DNA of 36,096 bases from Streptomyces sp. CC53 (GCF_001865245.1 NZ_MKXB01000211.1:1-36096), one strand, 5' to 3'; shown: positions 8,575 through 17,120, numbered from the stretch's first letter. Numbers and translations are program-made. The notes: generated by a model from the sequence alone, not told the origin.

Positions 8575-11411
8575 CGACGTTCAACGAGAGCCCGGAGGAC
8601 CCGTTCTCCGTGCGGCACGCGGCGTCGGCGGTCCTGGACGGCCGGGGACGCGTCGTCGGCTGGAGCGAGCAGGCGCACGCTCTCCTCGGCTACCCCGCGC
8701 AGGAGGCACTGGGGCGGTCCTCGGTCGGCTTCCTCGTCGACCCGGCCGACTACGACGTCGTCATGGAGGCGGTGTCGGTGTGCGTGCGCGACGCGGGGTG
8801 GTTCGGGATCGTGCCGGTCCGCCGCCGTGACGGCGGGCGGGTGGACCTCGGCTGCCGGGTGCGGCCCATCACGCGGGACGGCGACCCGCCCTGCGAGTGG
8901 TTCCTCGTCGGCGCGCCCGCGGCGGAGGTGGTGCAGTGGGAGACGGACAGGTCCGTCCTCGACGGGCTGTTCCGCCGCTCCCCCATCGGCCTCTCGGTGC
9001 ACGCCACCGACCTGTCCATCCTGCGGGTGAACCGGGCCGTCGCGAACTTCAGCCGGATACCGGTCGAGCAGCACCGGGGGCAGCGCATCGGCCTGTACGT
9101 GGTGCCGCAGGACACCGAGACCGTGGAGCGGCAGCTGCGCGAGGTGCTGGAGACGGGCCGGTCGTCCATCTCCACCGAGCAGCCCTGCCGGCTGGCCCAC
9201 GACCCGACCCGTGAACTGGTCGTGTCGGTCTCGGCGTTCCGCATGGAGGACCCCGCGGGGCGGGTCCTGGGCGTCACCCAGACCATCGAGGACGTGACCG
9301 AGCGGTACCGGGCCCGTTACCGGCTCGCCCTCCTCAACGAGGCCGGTGCCCGCATCGGGACCACGCTGGACGTGGCGAGGACGGCGCGGGAGCTCGCCGA
9401 GGTGGCGGCTCCCGGGCTCGCCGACTGCGCCTCCGTGGACCTGCTGGAGCAGGTCGTCCGGGGGGAGGAACCGGGGCGGCGGCTGCCTGCCGGCATCCAC
9501 CGGGCGGCGGTGCGGTGCACGCCGCCGGACCCGCCCGGCGGGCCGGGCGCCATGTACCCGGCGGGCCACCGGGTGCCGGTGCCTCCGGACAGCCCGCAGG
9601 CGTGGTGCCTGGCCGAGCGGCGCCCCTTCCTCGACACCCGCCCGCACGGGACCGGCGCACCGGACGGACCCGGCCGGCCGGAGGGGACCACAGGGGCTCC
9701 CGGAGCCACGGCCGGTACGGGCGGTGCGCCCGGCCGCCCCGTCGATGCCGGCACGGGAGTCCGGGCCGGCTCACGGGACGCCACCGGTACGGACGGTGCC
9801 GAGGGCCGCCCCGGAGCCACGAGGTGGAGGAGCACCGCCGCCCGGGACGGCACCGACCGGCGAGGCGCCACCACGCGGGGCGGGACACCGCCGGCGGCCG
9901 GAGGACCCGCCCAGGGGGAAGCGGCCGCCGGACGGCGGGCGGCGCCGGGGGCAGCGGCCAGGACCGCGCCGGCAGTGGCCGGCGGGCCCGGTGAAGGCAC
10001 CGCATCCGCGGGAGGAGCCCCGGACCCCTCCGCGACCGAACCCGCCCTGGACCCGGCGACCCACACCCTGATGGTGGTCCCGCTGGTGGCCCGCGGGCTC
10101 GTCCTGGGGCTGCTCAGCCTGTGGCGGTCCCGGCGGCTCGAACCGTTCGAGAAGGACGATGTCAAGGTGGCCGAGGAGTTCGCCTCCCGCGCGGCCGTCT
10201 GCATCGACAACGCCCGGCGCTACACGCAGCAGCACGACGCGGCGCTCACCCTCCAGCACAGCCTGCTGCCGCACGACGTGCCCCGGCACCCGGCGGTCGA
10301 GGTCGCGCACCGCTACCTGCCGGCCGACGCCGCCTCCGGAGTCGGCGGCGACTGGTTCGACGTGATCCCGCTGTCCGGGCTGCGGGTCGCCCTCGTGGTC
10401 GGCGACGTCGTCGGCCACGGCATCCACGCGGCGGCGACGATGGGCCGCCTCCGCACCGCCGTCCACACCCTCGCGCACCTGGACCTGACACCCGACGAGG
10501 TCCTCTCCCACCTCGACGACCTGGTGGACCGGCTGGCCGCCGAGCAGGAACCCGCGGGCGGGGCGGAACCGGGCGGCGCGCCCTCCCCGCAGGTGGTGGG
10601 AGCCACCTGCCTGTACGCGGTCTACGACCCGGTCTCGCGCCACTGCGCCCTGGCCCGCGCCGGCCACCCTCCGCCCGCAGTGGTGGAGCCGGACGGGGCG
10701 GTCCGGTTCCTCGACCTGCCGGCGGGGCCGCCGCTCGGCCTCGGCGGGCTGCCGTTCGAGTCCGCCGAACTGACCCTGGCCGAGGGAAGCGTCCTCGCGC
10801 TGTACACCGACGGCCTCGTCCACGCACGCACCCGGGACGTCGACGAAAGCCTGGAGGACCTGCGCGGGGCGCTGGCCGGTGCGGCCCGGCCGCTGGAGGA
10901 GGTCTGCGCGGGGGTGGAGGACAGGCTGCTGCACGACCACGCGACGGACGAGGTCGCCGACGACGCGGCGCTGCTCCTCTCCCGCACCCGCGTGCTGCCC
11001 GCGGAGCAGGTGGCCACGTGGCAGCTGCCGATGGCGGACACCGCACCCGCGGACGCGCGCTCGCTGACGGCGTCGCAGCTGGCCCGGTGGGACCTCGCCG
11101 ACATGGCCTTCACCACGGAGCTCATCGTCAGCGAGCTGGTCACGAACGCCTTCCGGTACGGCGAGGGGCCCATCACCCTGCGCCTCATCCGCGACCGGGT
11201 CCTGATCTGCGAGGTGTCCGACACCAGCAGCACGGCGCCGCACCTGCGCCGGGCGCGGAGCACCGACGAGGGCGGCCGCGGTCTCTTCCTGATCGCCCAG
11301 CTCACGGAACGCTGGGGCACCCGGTACGGCCGGGACGGCAAGACGATCTGGACGGAGCAGCCGCTGTCCGCGGCGGCGTCACCGGGCACCACGCCGTGGC
11401 CCGCACCGTGA
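8559..11411 (+). CDS. PAS-PAS-GAF-SpoIIE phosphatase-HATPase multidomain regulator
   Basis: 950 residues, soluble. Two PAS domains (about 15-125 and 134-245), a GAF domain (from about 257) split by a ~130-residue Gly/Ala/Pro/Thr/Arg-rich insert (about 362-493), the SpoIIE phosphatase (GGDWFDVIPL near 596, GDVVGHGIHAA, YTDGLVHART; the last metal motif reads DDAALLL instead of DDVALLL), and a C-terminal anti-sigma type HATPase (about 823-938) with N-box ELVTNAFRYG and G2 motif DEGGRGLFLI. Proteins with both PP2C and HATPase domains can in principle both dephosphorylate and phosphorylate STAS partners. ATG at 8559 is preceded by a near-perfect GGAGGAAGGA at 8541-8550. The 16-base overlap with the upstream phosphatase suggests an operon. 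Confidence 0.92.
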   Translation: MDEPMTTFNESPEDPFSVRHAASAVLDGRGRVVGWSEQAHALLGYPAQEALGRSSVGFLVDPADYDVVMEAVSVCVRDAGWFGIVPVRRRDGGRVDLGCRVRPITRDGDPPCEWFLVGAPAAEVVQWETDRSVLDGLFRRSPIGLSVHATDLSILRVNRAVANFSRIPVEQHRGQRIGLYVVPQDTETVERQLREVLETGRSSISTEQPCRLAHDPTRELVVSVSAFRMEDPAGRVLGVTQTIEDVTERYRARYRLALLNEAGARIGTTLDVARTARELAEVAAPGLADCASVDLLEQVVRGEEPGRRLPAGIHRAAVRCTPPDPPGGPGAMYPAGHRVPVPPDSPQAWCLAERRPFLDTRPHGTGAPDGPGRPEGTTGAPGATAGTGGAPGRPVDAGTGVRAGSRDATGTDGAEGRPGATRWRSTAARDGTDRRGATTRGGTPPAAGGPAQGEAAAGRRAAPGAAARTAPAVAGGPGEGTASAGGAPDPSATEPALDPATHTLMVVPLVARGLVLGLLSLWRSRRLEPFEKDDVKVAEEFASRAAVCIDNARRYTQQHDAALTLQHSLLPHDVPRHPAVEVAHRYLPADAASGVGGDWFDVIPLSGLRVALVVGDVVGHGIHAAATMGRLRTAVHTLAHLDLTPDEVLSHLDDLVDRLAAEQEPAGGAEPGGAPSPQVVGATCLYAVYDPVSRHCALARAGHPPPAVVEPDGAVRFLDLPAGPPLGLGGLPFESAELTLAEGSVLALYTDGLVHARTRDVDESLEDLRGALAGAARPLEEVCAGVEDRLLHDHATDEVADDAALLLSRTRVLPAEQVATWQLPMADTAPADARSLTASQLARWDLADMAFTTELIVSELVTNAFRYGEGPITLRLIRDRVLICEVSDTSSTAPHLRRARSTDEGGRGLFLIAQLTERWGTRYGRDGKTIWTEQPLSAAASPGTTPWPAP

Positions 11412-11463
11412 CGCCGGTGCGCGGCGGGCCGGGCCTCCCGTCACGGGCGGCCCGCAACGGCAC

Positions 11464-11526
11464 GCCCTGCCGGGCACCAGCGCACCCGTCACCGCGCGGG
11501 CGGGCAGAGAAGCCCTGCCGGGCACC
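11464..11526. repeat. 15-bp direct repeat, two copies
   Basis: GCCCTGCCGGGCACC occurs at 11464-11478 and again at 11512-11526, 48 bases apart, in the 235-base space after the second phosphatase gene. Each copy contains the mini inverted repeat GCCC-TGCC-GGGC. Function unknown; it may be part of the transcript end. Confidence 0.6.
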
Positions 11527-11568
11527 GGGGAGGCGGCGGGGCGGCGCTCCACTGCCCCCCTGTCCGTA

Positions 11569-11606
11569 CCCGGCCGGGGGCTTGCGGCGACGCCGCGCCG
11601 GCCGGG
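11569..11606. terminator. Nested hairpin between convergent genes
   Basis: Outer stem CCCGGCCGG (11569-11577) with CCGGCCGGG (11598-11606); inner stem GCGGC (11584-11588) with GCCGC (11592-11596). It lies between the end of the 950-residue regulator (11411) and the end of the convergent small gene (11647), so it probably terminates both. Confidence 0.55.
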
Positions 11607-11646
11607 CGCGCGGCGGGGCGCGACCGGCCGACGCGGTGGAGTGCGG

Positions 11647-11847
11647 CTACGGGAGGGGTTCGATGTCCCCCGCCGCCATGCCGCTCTCCTGCTCGCTCCG
11701 GGCCCGCAGCCGCTGGGCCTTCTCCTTCAACCGGTCGCGCTCTTGCGCGTCGTCAGCGCGCTCCGCGGCCTGGTCCAGCTCCTGCGCCTTCTCCCGCATG
11801 TGCTGGAGCCGGCCCCGGAACTCGTCGGGAATCCTCGCATCGCTCAT
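11647..11847 (-). CDS. Small charged helical protein (DUF6381-like)
   Basis: 66 residues, predicted almost entirely helical and rich in Glu, Arg, Gln and Ala (REKAQELDQAAERADDAQER), with a conserved-looking tail SEQESGMAAGDIEPLP. I recall small streptomycete proteins of the DUF6381 type with nearly the same tail (SEQESGMASGDI), but could not check. ATG at 11847 has GGAGGAG 12 bases upstream on its strand; the longer upstream frame is Pro/Gly shadow. No signal peptide or membrane helix. It lies on the opposite strand between two phosphatase genes, divergent from the membrane phosphatase across 235 bases. Function unknown. Confidence 0.75.
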   Translation of the reverse strand: MSDARIPDEFRGRLQHMREKAQELDQAAERADDAQERDRLKEKAQRLRARSEQESGMAAGDIEPLP

Positions 11848-12082
11848 GGCCTGGCCACTCCTCCCGGACCTGCCGTGCTCTTCGGGGCGGCACGGCGACG
11901 CACCACCAGCGAAGCAGCCGCCCGCGGACAGCGCATCCCGGAGCGGCGGACCGCTCCCGGGGCGCCCGTGCCCGCCCCGGACCGGCGGCGCGGGAGGGCA
12001 CGCCGGGACGACCGGCCGGGCCGAGGGTCCCTTCCCTCCCCGACGACTGGAAACCCCCGCGCCGGCGAGGCAGGCTGAACGC

Positions 12083-13249
12083 ATGCGGTCGCTCATCCGC
12101 TCCACCGCCCCGGCGGCAGCGGACGGTCACAGCCCCGTGCTCTTCCGACTCGCGCAGGTCGTGCCCTTCGCGATCGTCCTGCTCGGGCTGGGCATCGAGC
12201 TGTCACCCGCGCACTTTCTGTACACCGGTCCGCTCCTCACGGCGATGCCGGCACTGGCGTCGCTGACGATGGGGCCGCGGGGCACCCTGTCCGCCGCAGC
12301 CGCCGCGCTGTCCGTCACCGTGATCAGCGCTTCGCTGCACGGCTCGTGGGGCGATACGCAGGTGTACAGCAACCTGCTGGGGCTGTTCGTGGTGTCCGTG
12401 GCGAGCGTGACCACGAGCAGCACCGTGCGGGCGCGCCGGCAGAGCGAACTGGACCAGGTCCGCCGGATCGCCGTGGCGGCGCAGGAGGTGATCCTCCGGC
12501 CCGTACCGCAGCGGCTGGGCTCGTTGGAGGCCGCCAGCGTGTACCTCGCGGCGGAGAGCGGCGCGCAGATCGGCGGCGACCTGTACGAGGCGGTGCACAC
12601 CCGCTTCGGGGTCAGGATGATCGTGGGCGACGTCCGCGGCAAGGGCCTGCCGGCCGTGCGCGCGGCGGCGGCGGTGCTGGGCGCGTTCCGGGAGGCCGCC
12701 CACTACGAGGACGATCTCGTCGAGGTCATGAACCACTGCGCCGCGGCCCTCCGCCGGGAGGGCACCGCCGCGGACTCCGCCGGGACGGGGAACGAGGACG
12801 ACGCCGAGAGCTTCGTCACCGCGTTGCTGGCGCAGGTGCCGGACGGCCACGTGGTACACGTGGTCAACCGCGGCCACCCGCCGCCGCTGCTGCTGAGCCT
12901 GGGCACCGCCCGGGAGCTGCTGCCCGCCTGCCCCTTGCCGCCCCTGGGCCTGGAGGACCTCGTCGCCGTGCCGCCGGTCGAGCCCGACAGTTACGCGTTC
13001 GCGCCCGGTGACCGGCTGCTGCTGCACACGGACGGGGTGAACGAGGCCCGGGACGCGGCCAGCCGGTTCTTCCCGGTGTCCGAGGCCGTGGAGGCGGTGC
13101 GGACGACGTGCACGCCGCCGCAGTTCCTTGAGGCGCTGCACCTGGCGCTGACCCGCCACACGGGAGGCCGGCTGGCCGACGACGTGGCGATGCTCGTCGT
13201 CGACCGGCTCGGCGGCGCGGCGGACGAAAGCGCCGGAGACGCCCCATGA
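12083..13249 (+). CDS. Membrane-anchored SpoIIE/PP2C-type phosphatase
   Basis: 388 residues. The N-terminal ~115 residues hold four hydrophobic stretches (VVPFAIVLLGLGIEL, LYTGPLLTAMPALASL, LSAAAAALSVTVISA, LLGLFVVSVASVTT), a small membrane sensor or anchor. A charged linker (RARRQSELDQVRR) follows, then the PP2C domain (about 125-380) with GGDLYEAV near 163, GDVRGKGLPA, HTDGVNEARD and ADDVAMLVVD, so all metal-binding aspartates are present. There is no PAS, GAF or HATPase domain. It probably dephosphorylates an anti-anti-sigma (STAS) protein; the partner is not in the window. ATG at 12083; the preceding AGGCTGAACGC is a weak ribosome site. Tandem hairpins after the stop suggest transcription ends before the next gene. 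Confidence 0.9.
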   Translation: MRSLIRSTAPAAADGHSPVLFRLAQVVPFAIVLLGLGIELSPAHFLYTGPLLTAMPALASLTMGPRGTLSAAAAALSVTVISASLHGSWGDTQVYSNLLGLFVVSVASVTTSSTVRARRQSELDQVRRIAVAAQEVILRPVPQRLGSLEAASVYLAAESGAQIGGDLYEAVHTRFGVRMIVGDVRGKGLPAVRAAAAVLGAFREAAHYEDDLVEVMNHCAAALRREGTAADSAGTGNEDDAESFVTALLAQVPDGHVVHVVNRGHPPPLLLSLGTARELLPACPLPPLGLEDLVAVPPVEPDSYAFAPGDRLLLHTDGVNEARDAASRFFPVSEAVEAVRTTCTPPQFLEALHLALTRHTGGRLADDVAMLVVDRLGGAADESAGDAP

Positions 13250-13357
13250 GCTGCCTGCGCCGGTCCGGCCGTGCCGGCCCGCCCACCGCGCCCCGATGCC
13301 GCCGGGGCGGGCGTACGGCCGGGCAACTGCGAGCGGTGCCGGCTGCCCCTGCTCCCG

Positions 13358-13420
13358 CCCCGCCCCCGGGCGGGGACGCCGGCCCGTGCGCCCGGCCGCG
13401 GCCGGGCCCCCGTGGGGGGC
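13358..13420. terminator. Three tandem GC hairpins after the membrane phosphatase
   Basis: CCCCGCCC/GGGCGGGG at 13358-13375, GCCCGGCC/GGCCGGGC at 13390-13407, and GCCCCC/GGGGGC at 13406-13420. They crowd the 211-base gap between the 388-residue phosphatase and the symporter-phosphatase fusion. Likely a termination region, which would imply a separate promoter for the fusion gene; no clear promoter was identified. Confidence 0.45.
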
Positions 13421-13460
13421 GCGGTGAGCGCGGCGCACCCGTCGTCCCGGCGAGGCGGCC

Positions 13461-16400
13461 ATGTTCGACCTGAGCGCGCCGATCCTCGTCACGTTCGTCC
13501 TCTACGTGGGCGCCATGATCGGCGTCGGCGTGTGGGCGTACACGCGGACGCGGACCTTCAACGACTTCGCCCTGGGCGGGCGCCGTCTCAGCGCTCCGGT
13601 GGCCGCCCTGTCGGCCGGGGCGAGCGACATGTCGGGCTGGCTGTTCCTCGCGCTCCCCGGGGCGGTGTACGCGGCCGGCATCGGCGCCGGCTGGATCGCC
13701 GTGGGTCTGGCGGTCGGCACGTACCTCAACTGGCGGTTCGTCGCGCCCCGGCTGCGCACCTACACGGAGCGGGCCGGGAACGCGGTGAGCCTCTCGGCGT
13801 ACCTGGAGGAGCGGTTCGAGGACCGCACCCGGCTGCTGCGGACGGTGTCCGCGGCGGTCACCGTCGCGTTCTTCACGGTGTACCTCGCCAGCGGCCTGGT
13901 GGCCGGCGGACTGCTGTTCGAGTACGTGTTCGACGTCGATTTCGCCCTGGCGGTGGTCCTGACCGCCCTGGTCATCGCGATCTACTCGTGTCTCGGCGGT
14001 TTCCTCGCCGTGAGCCACACCCATGTGCTGCAGGGCCTGCTGATGCTGCTCGCCCTGCTGGTGCTGCCCGTGGTCGGGGTGCGGGCCGTCGGTGGCTTCG
14101 ACGCGCTGGGCGACGCGCTGGACGTCAGGTCGCCCGCCCTGCTGGACCCGGGCTCCCAGGCGGTCCTCGGGGACGGCGGCTGGTCCTCGGGCGGCCCGCT
14201 GGGCGCCGTCGCCATCGTCTCCCTGCTCGCCTGGGGCCTCGGATACTTCGGTCAGCCGCACATCCTGGCCCGCTTCATGGGCATCCGCAGCACCCGGGCC
14301 ATCCCCGCGGCACGGCGCATCGGCACGGCGTGGGTGCTGGCCGTACTCGCCGGGGCGACGCTGGTCGGGCTGGTCGGGATCGCCGGGTTCGGCGCCCCGC
14401 TCGACAACCCGGAGACGGTGTACCTCGCCCTGAGCCGGACCTTGCTCGATCCGTGGGTGGCAGGCGTGTTCCTGATCGCCGTCCTCGCCGCGGTGATCTC
14501 GACCGCGGACAGCCAGCTCCTCGTGTCGTCCGTGGCGCTCACCGAGGACTTCTACCGGGCGTTCCTGAAACGGGAGGCGTCGGACAGGGCCCTGGTGTGG
14601 GCGGGGCGCGGCTCGGTGCTGGCGGTGACGCTGATCGCCTGCGCGATCGCCCTGCGCGGCGACGGCCTCCTCGGCATCGTGGCCTACGCCTGGGCGGGCT
14701 TCGGGGCCGCCTTCGGTCCCGTCGTGCTGCTGTCGCTGTACTGGCCGCGCATGACGTGGGCGGGGGCCATGGCCGGCATCGTGTCGGGCGCGGCCACGGT
14801 GCTGTTCTGGGAGGAGCTCAACCCGCTGCTCGGGCCGCTGGAGTCGGGCATCTACGAGATGGTGCCGGGCGTGGTCGTCGCCACCGTCGCCGCCCTGGTC
14901 TTCGGCCGGTTCGTGGGTCGCCCGCCGCAGCGTGCCTTCTGGCGGATGCCGGGCGGTGGCGCGAGCCGCCTGATGCTGGCGCCGTTCCTCGCGCACGCGC
15001 CGGTGGGCATGGCGGTCCTGGACACCGACCTGCGGTACGTGTGGGTGAACGACCTGCTGGAGCGCCTGCTGCCGCTGGAGCGGCGACTGGGCCGCCAGGT
15101 GCGCGAGGTGCTGCCCGAGGAGGAGTCCCAGGCGTTCGAGGACCGGATGCGGAGGGTCCTGGAGACGGGCTCCCCCGTGCTGGACTTCGAGTTCCTCGGC
15201 CCCGACTACGAGGACCCGCGCAGGAAGCGCGCGTACTCGGCGTCGTTCTTCGGCATGCAGGACCGGCACGGCCGGTACGTGGGGATCTGGTACATGCTCA
15301 TCGACGTCACGGAGCGCTGGCGCGCCCAGGAGCGGCTGGCGCTGCTGAGCGAGGCCGGCGCCCGGATCGGCCGCACCCTGGACGTGGCGCTGACCGCGCA
15401 GGAGCTCGCCGACGACACCGTGCCGCGCTTCGCGGACTACGCGGCCGTCGACCTCCTGGAACCCGTCCTGAGCGGCGAGGAGCCCCCACCCGGTCCGGTG
15501 GGCGGCACCCCGGCACTGGGCAGGGCGGGGCGGGCGTCCGTACGGGGGGAGGGGCCCGCCGCGGACCCGGCGGCGGGCGAGGCCGTGATCCGGGGGCCGT
15601 CGTCTCCGGTGGCACGCTGCCTGCTGGAGGGCAGGACCCTGGTGGAGGACGCGGCCGGCGGCCCGGTGGCCGGGGACCCGGCGCTGAGTGCCGTTCTGGA
15701 CGGGTTCGGAGGCGCCGCGGTGATGGCGGTCCCGGTGAAGGCCCGGGGCGTCACCCTCGGCGCGGCCGTGTTCGTCCGGTCCCGGCGCCTGGGCCCGTAC
15801 GAGGAGGACGACGTGCGCCTCGCGGAGGAGCTCGTCTCCCGGGCCGCGCTGTCCCTCGACAACGCGCGCCGCTTCAACCGGGAGCGCCACGCGGCACGCT
15901 CGATGCAGCGCTACCTGCTGCCGCAGGAGGTCGCGGGCGGGTCCGCGCTGGAGGTGGCGTCGTGGTACTACCCGGCGGACGCGCCGAGTGGGGTGGGCGG
16001 CGACTGGTTCGACGTGATCCCGCTGTCCGGGACGCGGGTGGCCCTCGTCGTCGGGGACGTGGTCGGCCACGGCATGAACGCCGCGGCGACGATGGGACGC
16101 CTGCGTACCGCGGTGCGCACGCTCGCCCATCTGGACCTGCCGCCGGACGAGTTGCTGGCCCGCCTGGACGATCTGGTCATCGGGCTCGTGGAGACGCACG
16201 ACGGCGGCGAGGCCGCGGGTGCCGGGGAGCAGGAGGCGGGCGGCACCCTCCTGGGAGCGACGTGCCTGTACGCGGTGTACGACCCGGTCGGCCGGCACTG
16301 CACGCTGGCCCGGGCGGGCCACATGCCGCCCGTGGTCGCCGCCCCCGACGGGTCCGTGGACTTCGTGGACCTGCCCGCGGGGCCGCCGCTGGGCCTGGGA

Positions 16401-17030
16401 TCGCTGCCCTTCGAGTCGGTGGAGCTGGAGCTCGCCGAGGGCAGTGTCATCGCGCTGTACACCGACGGCCTGATCGAGGCGTGCGACCGGGACGTCGACG
16501 TGGGCCTGTCCCGGCTGGTCGGCGGACTCGCCAGGCCGGGGGCGAGCCTGGAGGAGACCGGCGGCCGCGTCATCGACGCCCTGCTGACGGGTCCGCCGTC
16601 CGACGACGTGGCACTGCTGCTGGCCAGGACGCACGTCCTGGGCTCGGAGCAGGTGGCGTCCTGGGAGCTGCCGGTCGATCCGGCGGCCGTCGCCCGGGCC
16701 CGCAACCTGGCCTCCGAACAGGTGACGGCCTGGGGCATGGACGAGCTGTCGTTCACCACGGAACTGATCGTCAGCGAGCTGGTCACCAACGCCATCCGCC
16801 ACGCGAGCGGCCCGGTCTGCCTGCGCGTCATCCGTGACCGCACCCTGATCTGCGAGGTGACCGACGCCAGCAGCACGGCGCCGCGGCTGCGGCACGCCCG
16901 CACCACGGACGAGGGCGGACGCGGCCTGTTCATCGTCGCCCAGCTCGCCCGGCGCTGGGGCACCCGCTACACCCGGGGCGGCAAGGTCATCTGGACGGAG
17001 CAGCCCCTGCCCGGCGGCCCCGCCGGCTGA
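13461..17030 (+). CDS. Fusion of SSS (PutP-like) symporter with PAS-GAF-SpoIIE phosphatase-HATPase
   Basis: 1189 residues in one uninterrupted frame. Residues 1 to ~490 are a complete sodium:solute symporter most like the proline permease PutP: about 13 hydrophobic helices, with GASDMSGWL at 53-61 (helix 2 sodium-site motif) and VISTADSQLLV around 345-355 (Ser347/Thr348, helix 9 sodium site). Next are a PAS domain (about 505-620; APVGMAVLDTDLRYVWVND), GAF (about 635-810), SpoIIE phosphatase (GGDWFDVIPL near 847, GDVVGHGMNAA, YTDGLIEACD, SDDVALLLAR) and an anti-sigma type HATPase (about 1065-1180; ELVTNAIRHA, DEGGRGLFIV). By analogy with symporter-linked histidine kinases such as CbrA, the membrane part may sense or transport a solute, probably proline or a relative, and signal to a STAS/anti-sigma network (inference). 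ATG at 13461, preceded by GAGGCGG. Confidence 0.93.
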   Translation: MFDLSAPILVTFVLYVGAMIGVGVWAYTRTRTFNDFALGGRRLSAPVAALSAGASDMSGWLFLALPGAVYAAGIGAGWIAVGLAVGTYLNWRFVAPRLRTYTERAGNAVSLSAYLEERFEDRTRLLRTVSAAVTVAFFTVYLASGLVAGGLLFEYVFDVDFALAVVLTALVIAIYSCLGGFLAVSHTHVLQGLLMLLALLVLPVVGVRAVGGFDALGDALDVRSPALLDPGSQAVLGDGGWSSGGPLGAVAIVSLLAWGLGYFGQPHILARFMGIRSTRAIPAARRIGTAWVLAVLAGATLVGLVGIAGFGAPLDNPETVYLALSRTLLDPWVAGVFLIAVLAAVISTADSQLLVSSVALTEDFYRAFLKREASDRALVWAGRGSVLAVTLIACAIALRGDGLLGIVAYAWAGFGAAFGPVVLLSLYWPRMTWAGAMAGIVSGAATVLFWEELNPLLGPLESGIYEMVPGVVVATVAALVFGRFVGRPPQRAFWRMPGGGASRLMLAPFLAHAPVGMAVLDTDLRYVWVNDLLERLLPLERRLGRQVREVLPEEESQAFEDRMRRVLETGSPVLDFEFLGPDYEDPRRKRAYSASFFGMQDRHGRYVGIWYMLIDVTERWRAQERLALLSEAGARIGRTLDVALTAQELADDTVPRFADYAAVDLLEPVLSGEEPPPGPVGGTPALGRAGRASVRGEGPAADPAAGEAVIRGPSSPVARCLLEGRTLVEDAAGGPVAGDPALSAVLDGFGGAAVMAVPVKARGVTLGAAVFVRSRRLGPYEEDDVRLAEELVSRAALSLDNARRFNRERHAARSMQRYLLPQEVAGGSALEVASWYYPADAPSGVGGDWFDVIPLSGTRVALVVGDVVGHGMNAAATMGRLRTAVRTLAHLDLPPDELLARLDDLVIGLVETHDGGEAAGAGEQEAGGTLLGATCLYAVYDPVGRHCTLARAGHMPPVVAAPDGSVDFVDLPAGPPLGLGSLPFESVELELAEGSVIALYTDGLIEACDRDVDVGLSRLVGGLARPGASLEETGGRVIDALLTGPPSDDVALLLARTHVLGSEQVASWELPVDPAAVARARNLASEQVTAWGMDELSFTTELIVSELVTNAIRHASGPVCLRVIRDRTLICEVTDASSTAPRLRHARTTDEGGRGLFIVAQLARRWGTRYTRGGKVIWTEQPLPGGPAG

Positions 17031-17054
17031 ACCGCCGCCCGCGGCCCGTCGCCA

Positions 17055-17074
17055 CGGCCGGTCCGTCCCGGCCG
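17055..17074. terminator. Hairpin after the symporter-phosphatase fusion
   Basis: CGGCCGG (17055-17061) and CCGGCCG (17068-17074), 7-bp stem with 6-base loop, 25 bases after the stop. A candidate terminator separating the phosphatase cluster from the prenyltransferase operon. Confidence 0.45.
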
Positions 17075-17120
17075 AGTCGGACGAGCCGGATGAGTCGGAC
17101 AGTCGGATGAGTCGGGCGAG
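17074..17120. repeat. Five degenerate 9-bp direct repeats (GAGTCGGAC-like)
   Basis: Consecutive units read GAGTCGGAC, GAGCCGGAT, GAGTCGGAC, AGTCGGAT (one base short) and GAGTCGGGC. The array starts on the last base of the preceding hairpin and lies ~160 bases upstream of the prenyltransferase start. It may be a slippage-prone low-complexity tract or a protein-binding array; nothing in the sequence decides. Confidence 0.65.

Noticed and set aside
17074..17120. Possible CRISPR array
   Set aside because: Units are 9 bases, contiguous and without spacers; no cas genes are present.
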